Shown: positions 26,123-34,162 of the stretch, one piece after another
Position numbering within the stretch: the first letter of the stretch is position 1
How the letters are laid out: each line of letters begins with the position of its first letter
Origin: Rhodococcus rhodochrous
GTDB taxonomy: Bacteria; Actinomycetota; Actinomycetes; Mycobacteriales; Mycobacteriaceae
Direction of reading: 5' to 3'
Assembly: GCF_014854695.1 (NCBI RefSeq)
Contig: NZ_CP027557.1
Location: forward strand, 5,186,891 to 5,250,890
Length of the DNA: 64,000 nucleotides
The notes under the pieces: model-generated
The model's input: only the letters and a program-made list of their open reading frames with translations
Told to the model about the DNA's origin: nothing
Database searches by the model: none
Position numbers and translations under genes: made by a program

Positions 26123-27748
26123 TCAGGCACCCCAACGTCTCGATGCTGCCGCGGCACTTCGGCCGGCAAGAAATCCGAAGGTCATTGCTACAGCGATCGG
26201 AGAACCACCGGACGGGTAGAGGTGTCCGAAGACACCGGCTGCCACGGTTCCTGCAGCGAACAGTCCCGGAATCGGGACACCCTCGTGTCGAAGTACTTCG
26301 CCACACGAGCTGATTCGAGGACCACCGGTGGTGGTGAGTGTTCCTGGATGAAGGCGGAGCGCGTAGTAGGGCGCCGTATCGACCGGGGCCAGGGCGCGCC
26401 GGCCGAACGTCGGGTCCATCCCGTGCTTCGCGAAGTCGTTGTACTCCGCGACCGTTGCCGTCAAGGCTGTGGCGTCGACGCCGATCCGCTGCGCGAGTGC
26501 GTCGAGATCGCTCGAAGGGTGCAGCCAGTCCGGGTCGGGCCCACCGGGGGCCGCGGACAGCACCGCGATCCGGGAACGGGCAGTGGAATCGAAGATCAGC
26601 CACGAGGCACCGAGATTGGGGAGCCCGGGCCCTCGCGTGTCGTGATTGCCGAAGACCTTCGGAAAGTCGTTGTAGCGGGTGTGTTCGTTCACGAACCGCT
26701 CACCGCGAGTATCGACGATCAGCGAGGCCGCATGGGTGCGGATCGGCAGGCCCGCCTGGGCAACCGGTTCGCCCGCCTCGGTCAGCGCCGGGTCGTATGC
26801 GACGACCGTGCCGAAATACGACCGCATGTTCGCCACCGACGCGCCGGCCTCGAGCACCATTTTCAGTCCGTCGCCGGTGTTGGTGGATGCACTGACGGGC
26901 ACGACGTCGTATCCGATGAAGCCGCGCACCGATTCGGAATCCCACTCGAAACCGCCGCTGGCCAGGACGACAGCCTGCCGCGCACCGAGGTCGACGCCGC
27001 AGGATCGCACGCCGACCACGTCGTCCCCCGCGATGATCAATCCGTCGACAGGGCTGGAGGCGCGGACGACCACCCCGCGATCCAGAAGTCCCCGCAGCAG
27101 TCGTGCCACCAGTGCGACGCCCTTGACGCGCACGTCGGCGGCCGTGCGCCGCGCGATCTCCGCGGCCAGTTCGTCGGGGTCCTGCCGAGTGCGTTCCTCG
27201 GCGTGAGTCGTTCTCTCCCCCAGGATGTTCAGGGTGGACCGCACCGGTAGAGCATCGGCATGGTCGGGCAGCTCGTCCCGAACGGGAAACGGCAGTGCCT
27301 CGACCGCGCGGCCACCCGACGTTCGTCCCGGTATCTCCTCGAGGTGCAGGTAGTAGTCGGGAAAGCCCGGGATCGCCGCCATCTTCAGTGGCGTGTGCTG
27401 CTCCAGATAGTCCAGCATCTGCGGTGCCGTATCGACGAAGACGTCGATCAGTTCCGGGTCCGGCACGTCGTCACCGGCCAGGGCCTTGATGTAGGCGAGG
27501 GCATCGGCCCGGGAGTCGGTACCGCCCAATTCGCCGACGTGACCGTTGGCCGGGATCCACGCCGCTCCTCCCGACAGCGCGGTGGTTCCCCCCAAACGGG
27601 CACTCTTCTCGAGCAGCAGCACGGAGGCGCCTCCGTCGGCGGCCATGGTGGCCGCGACCAGACCCGCCGCACCACTTCCTACGACGACGACGTCGAACAC
27701 CTCCTGCCACGGATGGGTCGCGGCATCGTCGATCAGTCGGTTGCGCAC
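26123..27748 (-). CDS. FAD-dependent oxidoreductase, KstD/fumarate-reductase type (1)
   Basis: A 541-residue flavoprotein of the FAD_binding_2 family that includes 3-ketosteroid dehydrogenases and fumarate reductase-type enzymes. The dinucleotide motif VVVGSGAAGLVAA starts near residue 20, LGGTTALSGGAAWIP follows, and PYYALRLHPGTLTTTGG plus LFAAGTVAAGVFGHLYPSGG close the active-site side. The start is GTG 27748, seven bases after GAAGGAGA, giving a 16-base overlap with the preceding flavoprotein gene. A dehydrogenation (or reduction) of a ring ketone or enone is likely; direction and substrate are not determinable. Confidence 0.87.
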   Translation of the reverse strand: MRNRLIDDAATHPWQEVFDVVVVGSGAAGLVAATMAADGGASVLLLEKSARLGGTTALSGGAAWIPANGHVGELGGTDSRADALAYIKALAGDDVPDPELIDVFVDTAPQMLDYLEQHTPLKMAAIPGFPDYYLHLEEIPGRTSGGRAVEALPFPVRDELPDHADALPVRSTLNILGERTTHAEERTRQDPDELAAEIARRTAADVRVKGVALVARLLRGLLDRGVVVRASSPVDGLIIAGDDVVGVRSCGVDLGARQAVVLASGGFEWDSESVRGFIGYDVVPVSASTNTGDGLKMVLEAGASVANMRSYFGTVVAYDPALTEAGEPVAQAGLPIRTHAASLIVDTRGERFVNEHTRYNDFPKVFGNHDTRGPGLPNLGASWLIFDSTARSRIAVLSAAPGGPDPDWLHPSSDLDALAQRIGVDATALTATVAEYNDFAKHGMDPTFGRRALAPVDTAPYYALRLHPGTLTTTGGPRISSCGEVLRHEGVPIPGLFAAGTVAAGVFGHLYPSGGSPIAVAMTFGFLAGRSAAAASRRWGA

Positions 27749-29223
27749 GAGACGGTCTCCTTCGCCGAAATCCGTGGTTGCGCAAGGGCGGCGGATGCCC
27801 CGGCGCGTCGTCCGAAGAAGGTGCAGTCGCCCAGCGATGCACCACTGACATATCCGGTGGCCGGGATACCCGACGTGATGCGACCGGCCGCGTAGAGCCC
27901 GGGCACGGGCGCACCGTCGTGGTCGAGCACCGTCCCGTCCGGGGTGGTCTTCAATCCGCCGAGCGTGAAGGTGCGGAATCGTCCGCTCGCGTCGATCGCC
28001 GCGAACGGTGATCGCAGGGGCGCGAGCCAACGCGGCGACTTTCCGAAGCGTTCGTCGTGCCCGGTTTCGGCGGCGCGGTTGTAGGCGGCCACGGTGTCGG
28101 CGAGGGCGCCGGCCGGCAGACCTGTTTCCTCGGCGAGTTCCTCGATGGTTTCGGCGACGAATCCGGGTTGGACAGGACCGCGGAATTCCTCTGCGGCGTC
28201 GAAGATCTCCTCGTCGAGGATCAACCACACCCGTCCGTCCTGACGGAACAGTCCGTGCTGTCCGACGCGGCCGAGATAGGCGTCCTCGTTGATGAAGCGC
28301 TGCCCCGAAGCGTTGACGAGTACGCCCGGTTTGACCAGAGCCGGCGGTACCGAGAACGCGGCTTCACCGGCGTCCATGCGCACCGTCGCCGCGCCCACTG
28401 CCATGGCCGCGCGGAGAACCGATCCGTCGTTGTCCTCCACGCCCAGCTTGTCGGTGCCGACCAGCGCGGGCGCGTGATCGGCGAGCAACCGTTCGTCGTA
28501 GATGAACCCACCGGCGGTGAGAACGACCCCGCGACGGGCCGCCAGCAACAGGTCCTTACCGAACCGGCGGGCGAGGACCCCCACCACCGCTCCGTCGTCG
28601 TCGACGACGAGCCGTCGCACCCGGGTGTTGTTGCTCTGCTCGACACCGAGTTCGGTGGCGCGACGCGCGAGCACCTCCATCAACAGGAAGCCTCCGGCGC
28701 TGCCGTGCCGCGACGCCGACGGCGCAGCAGGGCAGTGACCGCGAGGTGCCGGTTTCGCGAGGCCGGCGAAGGGCGCGGCGTCCTCGCCTCCGGAGAACAT
28801 CAGGCCGTCGTCGTTCCACGGTTCGGCAGTGGGAGCCGACCAGAAGGACGGCTTGAACGGCACACCGCAGTCGACGAGCCAGTCGTAGTGCGCCACACTG
28901 CCTTCGCAGTAGATCCGCACCTTCTCCTCGTCGGCGTGCGGCCCGCAGGCCGCCATGAGGAAACGGGCCATCTCCTCGGGCGAGTCCTCGAATCCGCAGG
29001 CCTGTTGCAGGGCTGTGCCACCGCCGAGATAGATCAGGCCGCCGGACATCGCCGAGGTGCCGCCGGGTTCACCGGCGGCTTCCAGGGCGAGAACCTCGGC
29101 CCCCGAGACGCGGGCCTCGATCGCAGCCGAGACACCGGCGGCACCGCATCCGACGACGATGACGTCGACCTGCCGGTCCCACTCGGTGATCTCGGATGCC
29201 TTCAGAGCTGCGAAGTCGTTCAC
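27733..29223 (-). CDS. FAD-dependent oxidoreductase, KstD/fumarate-reductase type (2)
   Basis: A 496-residue FAD_binding_2 protein with VIVVGCGAAGVSAAIEA at residues 20-36, GGTSAMSGGLIYLGGG and the C-terminal GLYAAGRITSGIPATGYVSGASLGDC. Unlike true KstD enzymes it has SPFAAIDASG where KstD has a FYA-type tyrosine segment, so its chemistry may differ (for example reduction instead of 1,2-desaturation). It overlaps the downstream flavoprotein gene; the two proteins may act in sequence. Confidence 0.85.
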   Translation of the reverse strand: MNDFAALKASEITEWDRQVDVIVVGCGAAGVSAAIEARVSGAEVLALEAAGEPGGTSAMSGGLIYLGGGTALQQACGFEDSPEEMARFLMAACGPHADEEKVRIYCEGSVAHYDWLVDCGVPFKPSFWSAPTAEPWNDDGLMFSGGEDAAPFAGLAKPAPRGHCPAAPSASRHGSAGGFLLMEVLARRATELGVEQSNNTRVRRLVVDDDGAVVGVLARRFGKDLLLAARRGVVLTAGGFIYDERLLADHAPALVGTDKLGVEDNDGSVLRAAMAVGAATVRMDAGEAAFSVPPALVKPGVLVNASGQRFINEDAYLGRVGQHGLFRQDGRVWLILDEEIFDAAEEFRGPVQPGFVAETIEELAEETGLPAGALADTVAAYNRAAETGHDERFGKSPRWLAPLRSPFAAIDASGRFRTFTLGGLKTTPDGTVLDHDGAPVPGLYAAGRITSGIPATGYVSGASLGDCTFFGRRAGASAALAQPRISAKETVSCATD

Positions 29224-29242
29224 CGGACTCCTCGTGGTCGGG

Positions 29243-29551
29243 TCAGTCGGACGAAGGCAGCGGCTGCGGGGGACGTTCGGGCAGAACCCGATCCCCGAGA
29301 CTCAGAGAGCCCGGTCCCGCCGAGGTGCACACGACCTCCAGGCCGGTCTCCTCGTCCCAGTACCGCTTCCCGATGATCGTGCCCTGGTCGTAGCCTGCGG
29401 CGGGGCCCGGACGCGAGTCCACGTCGGTGCCGGCGGCCACCATCGCCGTGCCACCGCATTTCAGGTCGATATCGGAGGACGGTCCCTTGACCACCACGAT
29501 CGACGTTGCACATACCGCGCTGACGTAGCGCTGGCCGGATCGAACTTGCAT
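29243..29551 (-). CDS. small conserved-looking protein of unknown function
   Basis: A 102-residue protein (start ATG 29551 after GGAGG) lying 19 bases before the second flavoprotein gene and 14 bases after the C-C hydrolase gene. It contains three cysteines in short conserved-looking contexts (VSAVCATSIVVVKG, DLKCGGTAMV, LEVVCTSAGPG) and an IIGKRYWDEETG segment. I do not recognise the family. Tight packing in the operon argues that it is real; a metal- or flavin-related accessory role is speculation. Confidence 0.7.
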   Translation of the reverse strand: MQVRSGQRYVSAVCATSIVVVKGPSSDIDLKCGGTAMVAAGTDVDSRPGPAAGYDQGTIIGKRYWDEETGLEVVCTSAGPGSLSLGDRVLPERPPQPLPSSD

Positions 29552-29565
29552 CATCTACCTCCGTT

Positions 29566-30447
29566 TCACGCCACGGACGTGGCGACTGGGCGGGTCAGGA
29601 ACTCCATGACCACGCGCTCGAACTGCTCGCGCTTCTCCGTCATCGCCCAGTGACCGCAGCCCGAGAAGACGTGCAGTTCCACTTCGCGCATCTGACGCAA
29701 CGGAAGCCACGCCATCTCGAGCGGGGTCACGCGGTCGTCGCGACCCCAGGTGATCAGCGTCGGCGCAGCGATCTTCGGCACCTGCGCCCACAACGGGATC
29801 TCTTCGGTGGGGCGCTTGCTCTTGCCGCCGACGTGCGAGAAGAACAGGCGCAGCCATTCGATGGCGCCGGGTTCGGTGGCGTTGCGCCAGCGTTCCTCGA
29901 TCAGTTCCTCGGTGATGAACGCCTTGTCGCTGACCATCGTCTTCATCCACGCCACCAACTTCTCGCGGGTGGGGTCCTGGGCGAATTCGACGAGGCGGCC
30001 GAGCCCCTCCGGCGGGGACGGCGACAGGATCGCCGCGCCGACGCCGCCCGGGCCCATCAGAACGAGCTTGCCGAGACGGTCGGGATGGTCGAGAGCGAAA
30101 CGCGCTGCGACGCTGCCGCCCATCGAGTTACCGAGGACGTGCGCCTTCTCGATTCCCAGTTCGTCGAGCAGGGCCGCGATAGCATCCGACGAAATCCGAT
30201 GGTAGGGGCGGTCCATCTCGGGACGAGGGCTCGCGCCGAAGCCGGGCTGGTCGGGAATGATCGTCCGGAAGTGTTGCGAGAACAAGGGCAGGTTCGCACC
30301 GAAGTTGCCCCACCCCGAGACACCGGGGCCCGAGCCGTGCAGCATGACGAAGGCTTCACCCTCGCCGGCGATGTGGTAGCTCAGCGGGGTGGGGCCGTCG
30401 AAGGTGCGCCGGGTTCCCTCGCGGGTGATGTCTACCGTGTCCAGCAT
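29566..30447 (-). CDS. alpha/beta hydrolase, meta-cleavage (C-C) hydrolase type
   Basis: A 293-residue hydrolase of the BphD/HsaD/MhpC group, which hydrolyses the C-C bond of ring-fission dienols. The oxyanion motif HGSGPGVSGWGNF, nucleophile elbow GNSMGGS (Ser108), acid in GRDDRVTP (Asp238) and GCGHWAM (His266) are in the expected places and spacing. ATG 30447 follows AGGAG. Association with the extradiol dioxygenase in the same cluster supports meta-cleavage product hydrolysis. Confidence 0.9.
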   Translation of the reverse strand: MLDTVDITREGTRRTFDGPTPLSYHIAGEGEAFVMLHGSGPGVSGWGNFGANLPLFSQHFRTIIPDQPGFGASPRPEMDRPYHRISSDAIAALLDELGIEKAHVLGNSMGGSVAARFALDHPDRLGKLVLMGPGGVGAAILSPSPPEGLGRLVEFAQDPTREKLVAWMKTMVSDKAFITEELIEERWRNATEPGAIEWLRLFFSHVGGKSKRPTEEIPLWAQVPKIAAPTLITWGRDDRVTPLEMAWLPLRQMREVELHVFSGCGHWAMTEKREQFERVVMEFLTRPVATSVA

Positions 30448-30476
30448 CTGGTCTCCTATCGAGGTGGGCGGGAAGT

Positions 30477-32195
30477 TCAGGAAGCAGTAGGGGCTGCGTC
30501 GACGATGGGAAGCAGCACCGCCGAGGCCGCAACTCCCCCGCAACGAACGGTCTGGGTGCGCACGGCGCCGTCGATCCCCCCGACGATGGGGTGACGTGGC
30601 GAGGAGCTACCGGCGATGTGCACCCGGATGCGGTGCCCGGCCCGGAACCGCTGGGCGGTCGCGCCGAGGCTGATCCGTATCGGAGCCTCTGCCGTGGCTG
30701 CACCTGCCCGAACGTGCAGGTAGCCGTCGCAGACGTTGTAACTGCGACCGTCCGGGTGGACGTCGCTGACGGTGATCGAGTAGTCGGCATCGACCGCGCT
30801 GCCGTCCACCCACAGTTCGGCGTCGACCCAGCCGATGACGTCGAGGTCCTCGGTCAGTTCGGGGCCGGTGAATACGAGCACGTCGTCCCTCTGCTGCACC
30901 TCGGTCTGTTCGATCGGTCCGGCCGGGCAGACCGCCTCCGGGGTCATGTGGGCGCCACCGGAGGTGGGCACGGGGTCGGTGGGATCGTGCTGCCAGCTGT
31001 CGGCGACTTCCCGCTCGGGTGCATCCCACGACAGCGTCCCGTCCTGTCGGGCGGCGGTACCGTTGCCGACGAGATGCAGGCGACGCGTCTGCGCCTCTGC
31101 CGGGGGCCACTGCGAGTAGTTGCGCCAAGCGTTCTCACCCATCATGAACAACCGGACCCGCTCGGGGTACGGCCATGTCGCGGGTTCGCCTGCCAGAGCG
31201 CTGCGGAAGAATCCGATCTGGAGGTTGTCCATGTCGAACATCGCGCTCGTCCCGAAGTAGAGATCGCCGATTTTCAACTGGCCGAGCGTGCTTCCTCGGG
31301 GAACGCGGTGCGCCCACGGGCCCATCAGCAGGAACTGCTGGTCGCGTACGGATTCGGGGGCTCGGCTCGTCATTCCCTCGAAGTTGCGGAGCGTCCCCAC
31401 GTGCGCCTGGTCGTACCAGGAGCTCAGGTGAAGGACCGGTACGGAGACGTTCGGGTACGACGATTCCACCGAGAGCGAGGTCCAGACCTCGGAGGTGGGA
31501 TCGTCGGCGGCGGCCCAGTCGAAGAAGAACGGCGCGATGTCTCCCAGGACCGTCTCGCGCAACTTCTCGATCGGTGCGGTCCGGGCCCAGGGTGCCAGGT
31601 CGTTGACCGCTTCGCGGGCCTCCCGCGCTGCGGACGGGCGCAGCTCGCCACGCTTGATCATCCGGTGAGCGATTCCTCCGCCCAGCGCGTTGAGCGAAAC
31701 ACCCAGCAGCGCGCCGAGTTCGAAGGCGCCGCCGCGGTAGCTGCGTCCCTCGAAGTAGTCGCTGCTGGCCTGGAAGGGTGCCAGTGCCATCAGTCCTTCG
31801 GGGGATCGCTTGGCAGCCTGCCAGGCGGCCGCGGCCATGTACGAACTGCCGTACATGCCGATGGCACCGTTGCACCAGGGTTGCGCTCGCACCCACGCCA
31901 CCGCGTCTTCACCGTCCTGGGCTTCGGCGGTGAAGGGGTAGAAGTCGCCGTCGGAGCGCCCGCGTCCCCGGACGTCCTGCACCACGACTGCGAAACCGGC
32001 GGAAGCGGCTTTGATCGGGTCGAGCACGACCCACAGGCCGGGGTTGAAGTCCTTGCTGTACGGCGTGCGCTGCAGCAGCGTCGGGAAGGGTCCTTCGCCG
32101 GCGGGTCGATAGAGATCGGCTCGCAGGATCGTGCCGTCTCGCATCGGCACTTCGACGTTCCGCTGAACGATCAATTCCGCAGTGTGCGTTCCCAT
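30477..32195 (-). CDS. CocE/NonD family hydrolase (S15-like)
   Basis: A 572-residue X-Pro dipeptidyl-peptidase/cocaine esterase-type hydrolase. The N-terminal MRDGTILRADLYRPAGEGPFPTLL, VQDVRGRGRSDG and nucleophile elbow GMYGSSYMAA are typical, followed by the C-terminal jelly-roll domain (DLDVIGWVDAELWVDG). The family cleaves acyl esters and amides. It could release the ring substrate from an ester conjugate. It ends 29 bases before the C-C hydrolase gene. Confidence 0.88.
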   Translation of the reverse strand: MGTHTAELIVQRNVEVPMRDGTILRADLYRPAGEGPFPTLLQRTPYSKDFNPGLWVVLDPIKAASAGFAVVVQDVRGRGRSDGDFYPFTAEAQDGEDAVAWVRAQPWCNGAIGMYGSSYMAAAAWQAAKRSPEGLMALAPFQASSDYFEGRSYRGGAFELGALLGVSLNALGGGIAHRMIKRGELRPSAAREAREAVNDLAPWARTAPIEKLRETVLGDIAPFFFDWAAADDPTSEVWTSLSVESSYPNVSVPVLHLSSWYDQAHVGTLRNFEGMTSRAPESVRDQQFLLMGPWAHRVPRGSTLGQLKIGDLYFGTSAMFDMDNLQIGFFRSALAGEPATWPYPERVRLFMMGENAWRNYSQWPPAEAQTRRLHLVGNGTAARQDGTLSWDAPEREVADSWQHDPTDPVPTSGGAHMTPEAVCPAGPIEQTEVQQRDDVLVFTGPELTEDLDVIGWVDAELWVDGSAVDADYSITVSDVHPDGRSYNVCDGYLHVRAGAATAEAPIRISLGATAQRFRAGHRIRVHIAGSSSPRHPIVGGIDGAVRTQTVRCGGVAASAVLLPIVDAAPTAS

Positions 32196-32300
32196 GTGAG
32201 GAAACCTAAGAGTCGAAAGGCCATGCCGACAGAGGTCTGTGCCGGGGGATGGGACCGGATTCTGCTACCGACCGCATCCCCCGGACACCGTGTCCTTCGG

Positions 32301-33083
32301 TCAGACGTAGCCGCCGTCGAGACGCATCACTGCTCCCGTGGCGAAGCTCGATGCGTCGCTGGCGTAATACAGTGCTGCGCCGATGATCTCCTCCGGCCGG
32401 CCGCCGCGTTGCAGTGCCATGGTCCGCTGTGCGCGTTCTTCGAATTCCTCCATGTCCCATGCCTCGGATACCTCGGTCAGGAACGGGCCGCACAGGATCG
32501 CGTTGACCCGAACCTCCGGGCCGAAGGCATGGGCGAGGCCTTCGGTGATCGCGTTCAGTCCTGCCTTCGCAGCCGCATACGGAAGAGCGTGCGGACGCGG
32601 CTTGATCGACTGGGTGGAGGTGATGTTGATGATCGAACCACCGCGGCCTTCGGCCATCCTGGTCCCGGCCAGCACCGAGAGCCGGAACGGGCCTCGCAGG
32701 TTGACGCCGATCACCTTGTCGAACAGCGCCGCCTCGACCTTGTCGAGGCTCGGATACAACGGCGAGAGCCCGGCATTGTTGACCAGCACATCGAGTTGGC
32801 CGTACCGCTCGTGCACCGCGTCCATCAGGTCGTCGCATTGCGACCAGTCGCTCACGTTGCAGGCATAGGCACCGGCGTCGACGCCGTAGGTGTTGCGCAG
32901 TTCCGCCGCGGTTTCCTCACAGGCCTCGATCTTGCGGCTGGCCACGATCACGTTCGCGCCCCGTGCCGCGAAGGCGTGTGCCATCTGCAGGCCCAGGCCG
33001 CGGCTGCCCCCGGTGATCAGCACCGCCTTGTCGCGAACGTCGAACAACGGGTCGGTCTGTACGGGTGAGGAGGTCGTGGTCAC
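32301..33083 (-). CDS. short-chain dehydrogenase/reductase
   Basis: A 260-residue classical SDR: cofactor motif TGGSRGLG near residues 20-27, NNAG, catalytic Ser in NITSTQS, and YAAAK. The glycine motif and the ASRK segment after beta-2 suggest NADP(H). GTG 33083 overlaps the upstream stop (GTGA). It probably interconverts an alcohol and ketone on a pathway intermediate. Confidence 0.92.
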   Translation of the reverse strand: MTTTSSPVQTDPLFDVRDKAVLITGGSRGLGLQMAHAFAARGANVIVASRKIEACEETAAELRNTYGVDAGAYACNVSDWSQCDDLMDAVHERYGQLDVLVNNAGLSPLYPSLDKVEAALFDKVIGVNLRGPFRLSVLAGTRMAEGRGGSIINITSTQSIKPRPHALPYAAAKAGLNAITEGLAHAFGPEVRVNAILCGPFLTEVSEAWDMEEFEERAQRTMALQRGGRPEEIIGAALYYASDASSFATGAVMRLDGGYV

Positions 33084-34162
33084 GAGACGATTCTTTCTGC
33101 GCGGCGGAACAGGGCTTGGCTCATCCGGTGGAGTCGGGCGCCGACGGCCGGGTCGGCCAGTCCCGCGCACGAACGAGCGTGGGTTCCTTCGAGGATGACG
33201 CCGATCTTGAAGCAGGCGAGCACGATGTACCAGTCCACCGCGCTCACGTCGAGAGTGCTGGTGGCCCGGTACCTGTCCACGAGTTCGTCGGCCAGGGGCA
33301 GACCTTCGGTCCGGTAGATGGGGCCGGCGGTCCCGATGGGTTCCTCGGCCGACGGCCAGGTCGCGAGGAATCGGCCCAGGTCGAGTAGTGGATCGCCGAT
33401 GGTTGCCATCTCCCAGTCCACCACGGCCAGGACACGTGCATCGTCCTCGGAGAAGATGAGATTGGCGAGGTGGTAGTCCCCGTGCATGATGCCGGGTCGG
33501 AAGAATGCGGGCCGGTTCTCCCCGAGCCAGGTCACGATGCGGTCGAGTCCCGGGAGTTCGACACCCTCGTAACCGTCCAGTGCGCTGAACGACTCGAGTT
33601 CCCGCAACCATCGAGGCACCTGGCGTTCCAGAAATCCTTCCGGTTTACCGAACTCTTCGAGGCCCACACTCCGGTGGTCCAGATTGCCCATCGTCGCGAG
33701 CACGTCCATCGCATGGAAGGCGAGATCGCGCCTGAGATCACGGGAATCGGCGAAACGTGGAGGAACGACGACGGCCGGATTGAACCCGTCGACCATGTCC
33801 ATGACGTAGAAGACCCATCCGGTGACATTGTCGTCGGTACATGCGGCGACCAGGCCGGCATGGGGAACGTCGGTGCCGTTCAGCGCCCGGAGGATCTCGA
33901 TCTCTCGCAGCAGCACCGAATTGCTGCTCTTGCGCAGATGCAGCGGTGGGCGACGAAGGACGAGGTCGCGACCCGCATGGGAGTAACGGATGAGGATGTT
34001 CTGGGTGCCGCCGGCGAGTACTTCGACGCGACTGTCCTCGTCCGGCCCGATACCACGCTCGCGGAGCCAGTCGGCGAGCCGATCCCAGTCGGCCAGACGC
34101 GGATCCTGGTCTTCACTCGAGAATCCCGCGGTGTCGGGCGACGGCAGTCCGGTCCGGTTCAT
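33080..34162 (-). CDS. APH-fold phosphotransferase (ACAD10-kinase-like)
   Basis: A 360-residue kinase-like protein with VEVLAGGTQNILIRY, a lysine/arginine-rich LRRPPLHLRKSS segment, the catalytic loop HGDYHLANLIF and the metal motif DWEMATIGDPLLDLG. This is the branch related to the kinase domain of ACAD10/11, which phosphorylates 4-hydroxyacyl-CoA so that phosphate can be eliminated. Embedded by 4-base overlaps between a flavoprotein and an SDR gene, it likely acts on a catabolic hydroxyacyl-CoA. Confidence 0.88.
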   Translation of the reverse strand: MNRTGLPSPDTAGFSSEDQDPRLADWDRLADWLRERGIGPDEDSRVEVLAGGTQNILIRYSHAGRDLVLRRPPLHLRKSSNSVLLREIEILRALNGTDVPHAGLVAACTDDNVTGWVFYVMDMVDGFNPAVVVPPRFADSRDLRRDLAFHAMDVLATMGNLDHRSVGLEEFGKPEGFLERQVPRWLRELESFSALDGYEGVELPGLDRIVTWLGENRPAFFRPGIMHGDYHLANLIFSEDDARVLAVVDWEMATIGDPLLDLGRFLATWPSAEEPIGTAGPIYRTEGLPLADELVDRYRATSTLDVSAVDWYIVLACFKIGVILEGTHARSCAGLADPAVGARLHRMSQALFRRAERIVS

